From NCBI RefSeq assembly GCF_046480435.1, contig NZ_PKGC01000002.1: a stretch of DNA of 64,000 nt. One strand, written 5' to 3'. The notes beneath the pieces are model-generated. The model saw only the letters and a list, made by a program, of their open reading frames with translations. It did no database searches and had not been told where the DNA came from. Of the stretch, positions 35,334 to 44,104 are shown piece by piece. Source of the stretch: Limnospira platensis (GTDB lineage Bacteria; Cyanobacteriota; Cyanobacteriia; Cyanobacteriales; Microcoleaceae). Within the stretch, counting starts at the first letter, position 1. Each line of letters begins with the position of its first letter. The position numbers were made by a program, and so were the translations under genes.

Positions 35334-36362
35334 TTAAACCTCAATAGAGTTTAAAGCTCGTTCAACCCGACGAAAATCAAATCCCAAGGCTCTCAGAGCG
35401 TGCCAAAGATGTCCTTGTAGGAAGAAGAATGCTAAGAAGAAATGAGCATTAGCTAACCAACAGCGGGGGGTATGAGCGCCCATGGGTAGGACGGTTGTAT
35501 CTGCAAAGTAAGGCGCAATTCCGAGTTTAATATCTAGGGGCGGACCGTAGAACTCCACAGGATAAGCCAAAGTATTCACAGCGCAGAAATAAGCTGCCAC
35601 AAAACCGGCTAAAGCAATGCCACCCAAGGAGTAAGAGAGGATAGCTTCTCCTGAAAAAATCAGGACTTTTTTCGCCCATTTGAGGGGGGGAACCAAGATA
35701 TGCCAAACACCGCCAGCAATGAGCATCACCCCTACATAAATATGACCGCCAACTAAATCTTCAAGGTTATCGATAGTGGCAAAATGGGTTTGATAGCCAT
35801 AGATAGTTGCGGGGTTAAGGGTAGGCTCTGTTACCAGACGGACGGTTTGAGTTGCTGCATCATACAGTCCGCCAAAATACATAGCTTTGGCGACTAGCAA
35901 TAAGGCTCCCATACCTAAAAACAGTAAGTGATGCCCTAAAATTAAGCCCAACTGTTTTGGGTCTTCCCAATCAAAATGAAATTTCTTGGCTTGACCCTGG
36001 GCGGTTTTTAAATCTTCGGGTGCTTTAAAGGTGTGAAATAGCGCTCCGGCACCTAATACGGCTGAGGAGATTAAATGAACGGCTCCCACCACAAAGAAAG
36101 GGTAAGTATCTACCACTTGTCCACCATCCCCGACACCTAATCCCAGGGTGGCTAGGTGAGGTAGCAGAATTAACCCTTGTTCGCCCATTGGTAGGCTGGG
36201 GTCGAACCAGGAAACCTCAAACAGGGTAAAGGCTCCGGCCCAAAATGCAATTAAGGCTGATTGAGCAACGTGGGCGGCAATAAATAGCCCAGACAGGTTA
36301 GCAAAGCGGGCATTACCCGCCCACCAGTCATATTTGACGCTTGGATTTTCGTAAGTCTGCAT
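35334..36362 (-). CDS. isiA: Iron-stress chlorophyll-binding protein IsiA (CP43')
   Basis: A 342-aa six-helix chlorophyll antenna of the CP43/Pcb family, lacking the large lumenal loop of CP43, as expected for IsiA. YDWWAGNARFANLSGLFIAAH is the start (key WWAGNAR), and HHLLFLGMGALLL and CWLANAHFFLAFFFLQGHLWHALRALGFDFR (key NAHFF and QGHLWHALRA) are hallmark segments with chlorophyll-ligating His. It forms rings round photosystem I under iron limitation and dissipates excess light. There is no PsaL-like C-terminal fusion. No isiB flavodoxin follows. Two tandem dyads lie just upstream. Confidence 0.95.
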   Translation of the reverse strand: MQTYENPSVKYDWWAGNARFANLSGLFIAAHVAQSALIAFWAGAFTLFEVSWFDPSLPMGEQGLILLPHLATLGLGVGDGGQVVDTYPFFVVGAVHLISSAVLGAGALFHTFKAPEDLKTAQGQAKKFHFDWEDPKQLGLILGHHLLFLGMGALLLVAKAMYFGGLYDAATQTVRLVTEPTLNPATIYGYQTHFATIDNLEDLVGGHIYVGVMLIAGGVWHILVPPLKWAKKVLIFSGEAILSYSLGGIALAGFVAAYFCAVNTLAYPVEFYGPPLDIKLGIAPYFADTTVLPMGAHTPRCWLANAHFFLAFFFLQGHLWHALRALGFDFRRVERALNSIEV

Positions 36363-36388
36363 AGTGCTACAACGTTATACATCTTCCC

Positions 36389-36449
36389 AGCTTATTGCAT
36401 AAGTATCTCAATAAGCTATTAAGACTTATTGTAAATAACTTTCAATAAA
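36389..36449 (-). promoter_or_regulatory. Two tandem dyads upstream of isiA
   Basis: A perfect 9-bp inverted repeat, AGCTTATTG (36389-36397) and CAATAAGCT (36409-36417), with an 11-bp spacer, is followed 34 bp away (centre to centre) by a second copy with the same spacing, CTTATTG (36425-36431) and CAATAAA (36443-36449). They lie 27-87 bp before the isiA start codon. They may be operators for an iron-stress regulator such as Fur or IdiB, or leader hairpins; the regulator is not known from sequence. Confidence 0.6.
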
Positions 36450-36602
36450 ACGCAAGTTAAGTTTTGTTACGAATAGCCAAAAGCCATATATATCAATGAT
36501 TTAAGCCAAATTACCCCTAGATATTGGCTAAATTTATTATCAATAATCAATAATTCAGTCGCAAACTACAAGTATTAATTATCAATTAAGATGGCCATGC
36601 AC

Positions 36603-36630
36603 AAAAAAAGACCCCGATGGTATCGGAGTC
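36603..36630 (-). terminator. groESL intrinsic terminator
   Basis: On the minus strand GACTCCGAT (36630-36622) pairs with ATCGGGGTC (36618-36610, one G-U) around loop ACC, followed by seven T residues. It lies about 70 bp after the groEL stop. The rest of the 36363-36701 gap holds the isiA upstream region and nothing else I recognise. Confidence 0.92.
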
Positions 36631-36701
36631 CCTGGTTTTTGATTAAGGGGGGGCGAAGCCAAAGGCGGCCCCAAACCTTAACTGATATCTTAACTGAAAT
36701 T

Positions 36702-38339
36702 TTAGTAGTCGAAGTCGCCACCCATGCCAGCGCCAGCGGGAGCGGCGTTGTCTTTGGGTTCTGGTTTGTCAGCGACGATACACTCGGTAGTTAAGACCAT
36801 GCCAGCGATAGAAGCGGCATTTTGGAGAGCAGAGCGAGTGACTTTGGCGGGGTCAACAATACCAGCCTCGAACATATTGACATATTCGCCATTGGCTGCA
36901 TTGTAGCCGACATCAAAGGATTTTTCTTTCACCCGTTCAGCGACGACAGCGCCATTTTCGCCAGCATTTTCAGCGATCCGTTTCAGGGGAGACAACAGAG
37001 CGCGAGCGACAATCATAGCACCGGTGAGAGCCTCACCAGTCAATTGGTTGCTGGTCGCCCACTCTTCCAACTGGGGAGCCAAGTGAGCCAGAGTTGTACC
37101 ACCACCGGGCACAATTCCTTCCTCAACAGCAGCTTTGGTGGCGTTGATGGCATCTTCGAGGCGCAGTTTGCGGTCTTTCATTTCGGTTTCTGTCGCAGCA
37201 CCAACTTTGATAACTGCTACACCACCAGCCAATTTAGCCAGACGCTCTTGTAGTTTCTCTTTGTCATAGGAAGACTCGGTTTCTTCCATTTGACGGCGTA
37301 GCTGCTCACAACGAGCTTTAACGCCAGCTTCGTTACCTTCAGCAACAATGGTGGTGTTGTCTTTGGTGATGGTGATGCGGCGAGCTTTACCAAGCATATC
37401 AATCTTGGTGCTTTCCAGTTTCAGACCAGCATCCTCAGTGATGACTTGACCACCGGTGAGAACTGCAATATCTTCTAACATGGCTTTGCGGCGATCGCCA
37501 AAACCAGGAGCTTTAACAGCAGCCACATTCAGCACACCGCGCAGGCGGTTAACCACGAGGGTAGCCAGGGCTTCTTTTTCGATATCCTCAGCAATGATTA
37601 ACAGAGGACGACTAGAGCGAGCTACTTGTTCGAGAACCGGAACTAAATCCTGAACCAAGGTAATTTTTTTATCGGTGAGCAGGATATAAGGTTCATCGAG
37701 GATAGCTTCCATGCGCTCGGTATCGGTAGCGAAGTAAGGGGAGATATAGCCCTTATCAAAGCGCATACCTTCGGTGATTTCCAGTTCGGTAGTCATGGAC
37801 TTACCTTCTTCGAGGGAAATCACGCCCTCTTTACCCACTTTGTCCATGGCTTCAGCGATCATCTGACCAACTTCTTCGTCGTTACCAGCAGAGATGGTAC
37901 CAACTTGAGCGATCGCTTTAGAATCTTCCACAGGGCGAGCGTGTTCAGCAATTCTGTCTACCAAGAAAGCTGTCGCTTTATCAATTCCCCGTTTCAGTTC
38001 AATGGGGTTAGCTCCGGCTGCTACGTTCCGCAGTCCTTCTTTAACCATGGCATGGGCGAGAACCGTTGCAGTGGTGGTTCCATCTCCAGCCGCATCGTTG
38101 GTTTTAGAAGCCGCTTGACGAATCAGGGCTACACCAGTATTCTCAATGTTATCTTCGAGTTCGATTTCTTTGGCGATCGTCACCCCGTCGTTAACGATTT
38201 GGGGTGCGCCAAATTTCTTTTCCAGGACTACGTTACGGCCTTTTGGTCCGAGAGTAACGGCTACGGACTCAGCCAAGATGTCCATACCACGTTCGAGGGC
38301 GCGACGAGCATTTTCGTTGTATATAATACGTTTTGCCAT
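36702..38339 (-). CDS. groEL: Chaperonin GroEL (Cpn60)
   Basis: A 545-aa group I chaperonin. The start AKRIIYNENARRALERGMD, ATP-binding VTLGPKGRNVVL and DGTTTATVLAHAM, and the apical AVKAPGFGDRRKAML are all present. The C-terminus ends GAGMGGDFDY, close to the classic GGM tail. It is the second gene of a CIRCE-controlled groES-groEL operon and ends in a strong terminator. It is therefore the GroEL1-type copy; cyanobacteria usually carry a second, unlinked groEL. Confidence 0.98.
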   Translation of the reverse strand: MAKRIIYNENARRALERGMDILAESVAVTLGPKGRNVVLEKKFGAPQIVNDGVTIAKEIELEDNIENTGVALIRQAASKTNDAAGDGTTTATVLAHAMVKEGLRNVAAGANPIELKRGIDKATAFLVDRIAEHARPVEDSKAIAQVGTISAGNDEEVGQMIAEAMDKVGKEGVISLEEGKSMTTELEITEGMRFDKGYISPYFATDTERMEAILDEPYILLTDKKITLVQDLVPVLEQVARSSRPLLIIAEDIEKEALATLVVNRLRGVLNVAAVKAPGFGDRRKAMLEDIAVLTGGQVITEDAGLKLESTKIDMLGKARRITITKDNTTIVAEGNEAGVKARCEQLRRQMEETESSYDKEKLQERLAKLAGGVAVIKVGAATETEMKDRKLRLEDAINATKAAVEEGIVPGGGTTLAHLAPQLEEWATSNQLTGEALTGAMIVARALLSPLKRIAENAGENGAVVAERVKEKSFDVGYNAANGEYVNMFEAGIVDPAKVTRSALQNAASIAGMVLTTECIVADKPEPKDNAAPAGAGMGGDFDY

Positions 38340-38448
38340 AGGTTCCTATTTCAGTTGCTATTCGGATACTACAAAGGATTGTGAATCAGCTTTCACGCTG
38401 AGACACCCACAGAAGAGTCAAAATGTGGGATAGTTATTAGTTGACGGT

Positions 38449-38760
38449 TTAGTTGACGATCGCCAGAATGTCTTTTTCGGCTAACAGGACGTATTCATCG
38501 CCACCGAGTTTAATGTCAGTTCCGGCGTATTTGGAATACAGAACTTTGTCGCCGACTTTGACTTCCATTTCGCAGCGGGAGCCATCATCATTGCGTCGTC
38601 CCGGTCCAGCGGCTACGATTTCGCCAACCTGGGGTTTTTCTTTAGCAGTGTCCGGCAGGAGAATTCCGCCTGCAGTTTTTTCTTCTGAAGCACTGACCTT
38701 AACGAAAACGCGCTCGCCAAGGGGTTTAACCGTAGAAACACTAAGAGAGACAGCAGCCAT
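38449..38760 (-). CDS. groES: Co-chaperonin GroES (Cpn10)
   Basis: A 103-aa GroES with VKPLGERVFVKVSASEEKTAGGILLPD (roof and mobile loop; key EEKTAGGI) and the C-terminal DEYVLLAEKDILAIV. It caps GroEL. ATG 38760 is preceded by AGGAGGT. A 109-bp gap separates it from groEL, and the CIRCE element lies 114 bp upstream. Confidence 0.97.
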   Translation of the reverse strand: MAAVSLSVSTVKPLGERVFVKVSASEEKTAGGILLPDTAKEKPQVGEIVAAGPGRRNDDGSRCEMEVKVGDKVLYSKYAGTDIKLGGDEYVLLAEKDILAIVN

Positions 38761-38873
38761 TCAATTACCTCCTATTTTCAAACACTGGGGGTGAGAGTTA
38801 ACAGCATTTAGACCCCACGAACGGGAAACTGTCTCAAGTTTGCCCATCTCGGTCGAATGTCCATCTGATGTTT

Positions 38874-38900
38874 TTAGCACTCTCAACCTCTGAGTGCTAA
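38874..38900. promoter_or_regulatory. CIRCE operator (HrcA binding site)
   Basis: TTAGCACTC (38874-38882), a 9-bp spacer, then GAGTGCTAA (38892-38900) match the CIRCE consensus exactly. HrcA binds it to repress groESL until heat shock. HrcA is not encoded in the window. Confidence 0.97.
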
Positions 38901-39076
38901 TTTACCTAATCGAGTGAGGCGATCGCAACAGCATCAACTGTACGGGTTCCCGAACAGATCCGGTAGTGAAAAGTGAAAATAGCCGAAAATTTAGTGCTGA
39001 GTGCGAACTTGCCACTGTTTCCCATGTCTCCCGTATAATGGATAATCGAGTCTCAGGTATCATTATCCGTAATTCC

Positions 39077-39529
39077 ATGATTGAACATCCTCAAAACCCA
39101 GAACCGGAAACTGAAAACCCCCAGTATTGCGAAGGAGGGTCCCTATCCGCGACAGTTAAGAACCTAGGCTTATCGCAAATTCAGCGTCACATATTCCTAT
39201 GCGCTGACCAAACCCACCCCAAATGCTGCTCCAAGTCAGCTAGTATCGAATCTTGGAATTATCTAAAAAATCGGCTCAAAGAACTAAACCTAGACCGTCC
39301 CACAGCCGACCATCCCGGTTGTATATTTAGAACCAAAGCCAATTGTTTGCGGGTGTGTTGTCAAGGGCCAATTTTAGTAGTATATCCCGATGGTGTTTGG
39401 TATAGATCCGCCACTCCCGAAGTGATTGAACGGATTATTCAAGAACACCTAATCGGGTCTAGTGTTGTAGAGGAGTACGCCTTTCTCAGCCACCCATTAA
39501 GTTTATCTGAGCTAGAAAACAACAGTTGA
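39077..39529 (+). CDS. (2Fe-2S) ferredoxin domain protein, thioredoxin-like
   Basis: A 150-aa protein with the NuoE/Shethna-type ferredoxin fold. IQRHIFLCADQTHPKCCSK supplies two cluster cysteines (key CADQTHPKCC) and FRTKANCLRVCCQGPILVVYPDGVWY the others (key CLRVCC and PDGVWY). The function is probably electron transfer or cluster sensing. ATG 39077 is chosen because it gives the usual family length; an in-frame GTG at 38966 and an ATG between them are alternatives. It is divergent from groESL. Confidence 0.82.
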   Translation: MIEHPQNPEPETENPQYCEGGSLSATVKNLGLSQIQRHIFLCADQTHPKCCSKSASIESWNYLKNRLKELNLDRPTADHPGCIFRTKANCLRVCCQGPILVVYPDGVWYRSATPEVIERIIQEHLIGSSVVEEYAFLSHPLSLSELENNS

Positions 39530-39683
39530 TTATCAGTCACTGACAGGGTAAGGAGTCCGATTCTAGCTGGCATGGTTGAATTTTAAGATATCATAGGGTA
39601 AAACCCCCTGTATACTGCTGCCCCTAGGAAGTTCACCCAAACTGTTAATAGTCCCCCAACTAGATCATATCTCCAACGGAACA

Positions 39684-40334
39684 ATGAACCAAAATACTGT
39701 CGCACCGGAACCAAGGCGACTTATGCTAGTAGACGATGATCCTAACCTCGTGATTTTGGTCAGCGATTATCTGGAGTTGCGAGGGTATCAAGTCACCATT
39801 GCCGAAAATGGTCAAAAAGCCCTCGAAAAACTGGAAGAAGAAGTGCCAGAATTAATAATTTGTGACATTATGATGCCGGAGATGGATGGCTATACCCTAG
39901 TCAAGCTAATCCGGGAAAATTCCCAATTTGGTTGGATTCCGGTAATTTTCCTATCCGCCAAAGGACAAAGCGAAGACCGGGTTAAAGGCCTCAATACCGG
40001 GGCTGATGTGTATATGGTCAAGCCTTTTGATCCAGAAGAACTAATGGCTCAGGTAGAGTCATCTCTGCGACAAACTGAACGTCTAACCCGATATCGTAAA
40101 TCCGTCATCGGAACCTCCCCAAAAATTAAAGTTCGCTCTGGGGTGGAGTTGACCCCAACAGAGTTAAAGGTGGTTGAGTTGGTAGCCAAGGGAAAGGGAA
40201 ACCGAGAAATCTCCAAAATTATGGAAGTCAGCCAGCGGACTATTGAAAGCCATATCAGTAATATGTTAGGTAAAACTGGACTTCATAACCGCACCCAACT
40301 AGCTCGCTGGGCTTTGGAGAGTCAAGAAATGTAG
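39684..40334 (+). CDS. NarL-family response regulator, Rre1/Ycf29-like
   Basis: A 216-aa two-component regulator. The receiver domain (about 12-130) has acidic DDD near the start, phospho-acceptor Asp in IICDIMMPEMDGY and Lys in YMVKPFDP. The LuxR-type HTH lies at about 150-212 (LTPTELKVVELVAKG, QRTIESHISNMLGKTGLHNRTQLARWAL in two halves). The latter segment closely matches Rre1, whose plastid version is Ycf29. Rre1 acts with kinases such as Hik34 or Hik2 in stress responses, including groESL control in Synechocystis, which is of interest given groESL 1 kb away. Confidence 0.85.
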   Translation: MNQNTVAPEPRRLMLVDDDPNLVILVSDYLELRGYQVTIAENGQKALEKLEEEVPELIICDIMMPEMDGYTLVKLIRENSQFGWIPVIFLSAKGQSEDRVKGLNTGADVYMVKPFDPEELMAQVESSLRQTERLTRYRKSVIGTSPKIKVRSGVELTPTELKVVELVAKGKGNREISKIMEVSQRTIESHISNMLGKTGLHNRTQLARWALESQEM

Positions 40335-41016
40335 GGGTTTTCTGCTGAGTGGGGCGATCGCTGGCGCAAGTTGATCGCACAACACTGTATACTATTATGA
40401 GGGTCATAATCGGACTTCTATATTTTAAATTGAGACCAGAAAACACTACTATTAGTCAGTTTCAGCCAAAGCGCCGCCCATGCTACGAATGTACCAGTTA
40501 GGTATTTCGTCAGTTAGTGGCGTTTGTGGTGTCCAGTCATCAGTCCAGTATGGCATTATTACCTACCACAGAAATCACTCGGTCGCACTGGCTATATCTT
40601 AGACCTTGATGGCTCGCTGACTAACTTTAGCAGTAAGATACTACTGTGGCTCGCTGTTGGTCTGGCTTTAACTAAACTCCTGAAGATCATAACCGCCATT
40701 GAAAGGAGGGTAAGATCGGCTAGTAGTGATTTCAATTGCAGCTAATATAATCAAAGGTGAAACTCAGGTAAAACTCTCGTAAAATTAGGATATTGAACAG
40801 CCAATATGATATTTTTATATGGTTCTGACAACTCGAAAATTAGGGTTTTGTTAGCCTATTGGAGGATAGTAAAACCTAGGCATAGGTTCGATTATAGGCT
40901 CTGATATGACATATCAATCTTGTCAGAGATTCGGGTTAAACTTAGTGAGTATTCACGTGCTAAGATAAAGTATCTAGTTTAAATTCTTTACTACAAATAT
41001 TAGGTCTTTAGTTTGT
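40335..41016. other. 682-bp intergenic region without a gene
   Basis: Short open frames on both strands (for example 40524-40745) lack ribosome binding sites and coding character. I see no tandem repeat, strong terminator or recognisable promoter. The region immediately upstream of 41017 is AT-rich and should hold the promoter of the NYN gene. It may be a decayed mobile element, but no transposase motif remains. Confidence 0.45.
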
Positions 41017-41538
41017 ATGCCTAACTTGAGAAACCGTCTATCTATTTTTGTAGACGGTAACAATATGTTCTACGCTCAACAAAAAAACGGCTGGTTTTTT
41101 GATCCCCGAAGGGTTTTGGACTATTTTAAACATGAACAAGCCGATCTGATTTTTATTAATGCTTTCTGGTACACGGGACTCAAAGACCCTCAAGACCAAA
41201 GGGGGTTTCGGGATGCCTTGATTAGCCTAGGATATACAGTCCGCACCAAAATTTTAAAAGAATACTATGATGATAGTTCAGGTAGGTATTCTCAAAAGGC
41301 AAATCTGGACATTGAAATTGTGGTCGATATGTTTAATACGGTAGATCAATACGATCGCGTAGTGTTGTTTAGCGGAGATGGTGATTTTGAGCGAGCTATT
41401 GAGTTGCTACGTTCTAAAAATACTCATATCACCGTGGTTTCCACAGAAGGAATGATTGCGAGGGAACTACGCAACGCTACCGATCGCTATATAGATCTTA
41501 ACGACATCCGAGACCAGATTGAGAAAATCGACTATTAA
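41017..41538 (+). CDS. NYN domain protein, LabA/DUF88 family
   Basis: A 173-aa PIN-like (NYN) protein. The conserved acids appear as FVDGNN (Asp13), LDIEIVVDMF (Asp98, Asp104) and FSGDGDFERA (Asp121, Asp123), consistent with a metal-dependent RNase. In Synechococcus, LabA negatively feeds back on KaiC-driven clock output. A role in clock or RNA turnover here is by homology only. ATG 41017 is chosen. leuA follows 33 bp later. Confidence 0.88.
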   Translation: MPNLRNRLSIFVDGNNMFYAQQKNGWFFDPRRVLDYFKHEQADLIFINAFWYTGLKDPQDQRGFRDALISLGYTVRTKILKEYYDDSSGRYSQKANLDIEIVVDMFNTVDQYDRVVLFSGDGDFERAIELLRSKNTHITVVSTEGMIARELRNATDRYIDLNDIRDQIEKIDY

Positions 41539-41571
41539 GTTAAACTGTTGACTATGGGAGGATTTACACCA

Positions 41572-43188
41572 ATGACTATTCAACCTGACCCAGATCGGGT
41601 AATTATTTTTGATACTACCCTACGGGACGGAGAACAATGCCCAGGAGCCACCTTAAACGTTGATGAAAAGCTAGTGATTGCTCGACAACTAGCGCGTTTA
41701 GGAGTAGATGTAATTGAAGCCGGGTTTGCGATCGCCAGTAGCGGAGACTTTGAAGCCGTACAACGCATTGCGGAAACCGTAGGAACCGAAAACGGTCCGA
41801 TTATATGTAGTCTAGCTCGGTCTGTCAAGGCTGATATTGAAGCGGCGGCTAAGGCTCTGAAACCGGCGGCTCATCCCCGCATTCATACTTTTATTGCTAC
41901 CTCTGATATTCACCTGAAATACAAACTCAAAAAGACTCGCCAGGAAGTCCTAGACATCACCAGCGAGATGGTAGCCTATGCTAAATCGTTATGCGAGGAT
42001 ATCGAATTTTCTCCAGAGGACGCTGGACGCTCTGACCCCGAATTTCTCTATCAAGTTTTAGAAAGAGCGATCGCCGCTGGTGCGACAACAGTTAATATTC
42101 CCGATACTGTCGGCTACACCACACCCTCAGAATTTGGCGGTTTAATTCGCGGAATTAAAGAAAACGTCCCCAATATCGATCAAGCCATTATCTCCGTCCA
42201 CGGTCACAACGACCTAGGGTTAGCGGTGGCTAACTTCCTAGAAGCCGTTAAAAATGGCGCACGACAACTCGAATGTACTATTAATGGTATCGGAGAGCGT
42301 GCCGGAAATGCAGCCCTAGAAGAGTTAGTTATGGCTCTCCATGTGCGCCGACAATTCTTTAACCCCTTCTTCGGTCGTCCGGCTGACTCAGAAGTTCCCA
42401 TCACCAATATTAATACCCGTGAGATTTACAAAACTTCCCGTCTGGTATCTAACCTAACGGGGATGTTAGTACAGCCGAATAAGGCCATTGTCGGTGCTAA
42501 TGCCTTCGCTCACGAGTCGGGAATTCACCAAGATGGAGTTCTCAAAAATAAGTTAACCTATGAAATCATGGATGCTCAATCCATTGGATTGAATGATAAC
42601 CTGATTGTCTTAGGTAAACATTCCGGCCGCCATGCCTTCCAAAATCGTCTACAGGAGTTGGGTTTTGACCTGTCTGATGATGAGATTAATAAGGCTTTTG
42701 TCCGATTTAAAGATGTGGCTGACAAGAAAAAAGAAGTCACTAACTGGGATATTGAAGCCATTGTTAATGATGAAATTCAACAAACCCCAGAATTGTTCCG
42801 CCTGGAGTTAGTACAGGTGTCCTGTGGAAATAATGCTCGTCCGACGGCGACTGTTACCCTCAGAACTCCTGAAGGTCAAGAGTTGACTGACGCGGCTACG
42901 GGAACTGGTCCGGTGGATGCGGTTTATAAAGCTATTAACCGGGTGGTTAATGTTCCTAATGAGTTGATTGAGTTTGCGGTACAGTCAGTAACTGCGGGAA
43001 TTGATGCGATCGGAGAGGTTACTATTCGCTTACGCTATCAAGGACGAGTCTTTTCTGGTCATGCTGCTAATACTGATATTATCGTAGCTTCTGCTCAGGC
43101 TTACATTAATGCTCTCAATCGCCTACAATCTTCCCTAGAACCAAAATCTAATCAGGTGGGCGATCGCCAATCTGTTATTAGTGTTTAA
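41572..43188 (+). CDS. leuA: 2-isopropylmalate synthase
   Basis: A 538-aa enzyme condensing acetyl-CoA with 2-oxoisovalerate in leucine synthesis. IIFDTTLRDGEQCPGATL (key DTTLRDGEQ), the HxH metal site in SVHGHNDLGLAVANF, and GIGERAGNAALEEL are DRE-TIM signatures. The C-terminal regulatory LeuA dimer domain (about 400-515) senses leucine. ATG 41572 follows GGGAGGA at 41555-41561; an upstream TTG is less likely. Confidence 0.97.
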   Translation: MTIQPDPDRVIIFDTTLRDGEQCPGATLNVDEKLVIARQLARLGVDVIEAGFAIASSGDFEAVQRIAETVGTENGPIICSLARSVKADIEAAAKALKPAAHPRIHTFIATSDIHLKYKLKKTRQEVLDITSEMVAYAKSLCEDIEFSPEDAGRSDPEFLYQVLERAIAAGATTVNIPDTVGYTTPSEFGGLIRGIKENVPNIDQAIISVHGHNDLGLAVANFLEAVKNGARQLECTINGIGERAGNAALEELVMALHVRRQFFNPFFGRPADSEVPITNINTREIYKTSRLVSNLTGMLVQPNKAIVGANAFAHESGIHQDGVLKNKLTYEIMDAQSIGLNDNLIVLGKHSGRHAFQNRLQELGFDLSDDEINKAFVRFKDVADKKKEVTNWDIEAIVNDEIQQTPELFRLELVQVSCGNNARPTATVTLRTPEGQELTDAATGTGPVDAVYKAINRVVNVPNELIEFAVQSVTAGIDAIGEVTIRLRYQGRVFSGHAANTDIIVASAQAYINALNRLQSSLEPKSNQVGDRQSVISV

Positions 43189-43210
43189 AGGGTTAATTTT
43201 CATGGGAGAG

Positions 43211-43232
43211 GGTTGGGGATTTGTCCCCAGCC
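43211..43232 (+). terminator. GC hairpin after leuA
   Basis: GGTTGGGGA (43211-43219) pairs with TCCCCAGCC (43224-43232), one G-U pair, around loop TTTG, 22 bp after the leuA stop. No T-tract follows, so termination is likely but not certain. Confidence 0.6.
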
Positions 43233-43348
43233 CCCCTATCTGTGGACAGATTTAATTCAATCCCGACTGAAATAAATTTCCCAGTCTGTAAGTAAATGTT
43301 AAGCTAGAGCAATGTTCCGTTATTGAAGTTGATATCGAAGAATCTAAT

Positions 43349-43738
43349 ATGTTATCTCAACCCATATTTGACGATCGCTCTCTCAGTCAGTCCTTTTATC
43401 AAACTCTGATTAAACGCTTCCCTAACTCTCTACACCAGTCAATTCAAGACCTTTTAACTGAATGTCGCCTAGGTATGGCTCCGAGTCCAACGGGAGTCAA
43501 AACTTTTTTTATTATTGCTCCCTCTGTGTTAATTGGCGATCGACTTCTCCATCAAATTGATACTATTATCGACCGTGTGGCTGACCTCATGGGAGGTGTC
43601 GGACAAGTTGCTATTTGCATTCATCCCCCACAAGACATTAGCGATCAACCTACCACAGAAGTTAATAGCGATCGCTCTCCCCACACTCACCCACAATACA
43701 TGATGTGTAAAATTTTCCCCGTCTTGATCAATGAATAA
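43349..43738 (+). CDS. Hypothetical protein, 129 aa
   Basis: A protein I do not recognise. MLSQPIFDDRSLSQSFYQTLIKRF is probably helical, FFIIAPSVLIGDRLLHQIDTI is hydrophobic but not a clear membrane span, and the C-terminus is polar with His/Pro. It stands alone upstream of a tandem repeat. Moderate confidence as a gene. Confidence 0.6.
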   Translation: MLSQPIFDDRSLSQSFYQTLIKRFPNSLHQSIQDLLTECRLGMAPSPTGVKTFFIIAPSVLIGDRLLHQIDTIIDRVADLMGGVGQVAICIHPPQDISDQPTTEVNSDRSPHTHPQYMMCKIFPVLINE

Positions 43739-43753
43739 TAGGGACGCTATGTA

Positions 43754-44104
43754 GGGGCGGGTTCCACCGTTAACTACATATGGGGGTGAGAGGATTAAAA
43801 AACCCGCCCTTAACCGAGAGTTCCACCGTTAATTAGATTTGGGGGTGAGAGGATTAAAAAACCCGCCCTTAACCGAGAGTTCCACCGTTAATTAGATGTG
43901 GGGGTGAGAGGATTAAAAAACCCGCCCTTAACCGAGGGTTCCACCGTTAACTACATCTGGGGGTGAGAGGATTAAAAAACCCGCCCTTAACCGAGGGTTC
44001 CACCGTTAACTACATCTGGGGGTGAGAGGATTAAAAAACCCGCCCTTAACCGAGGGTTCCACCGTTAACTACATCTGGGGGTGAGAGGATTAAAAAACCC
44101 GCCC
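43754..44104. repeat. 59-bp tandem repeat array, 6 units, in a hairpin family
   Basis: Units start at 43762, 43821, 43880, 43939, 43998 and 44057. Each begins TTCCACCGTTAA and contains GGGGGTGAGAGGATT and AAAAAACCCGCCC. Units differ at a few sites (for example ATTAGATTT versus ACTACATCT). The array is enclosed by GGGGCGGGTT (43754-43763) and AACCCGCCC (44096-44104), the arms of a dispersed hairpin also found at 62755-62811. There is no spacer, so it is not CRISPR. The array looks like expansion inside one such element. Confidence 0.93.

Noticed and set aside
36822..38433. Plus-strand open frames opposite groEL
   Set aside because: Antisense shadows of a highly conserved gene with strong codon bias.
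40524..40745. 73-codon frame in the gap before the NYN gene
   Set aside because: Composition atypical of a protein and no start signal; no homology recognised.
43754..44104. Possible CRISPR array
   Set aside because: Direct repeats are contiguous with no unique spacers; the same holds for the arrays at 26-129 and 16295-16689. No cas genes are present.
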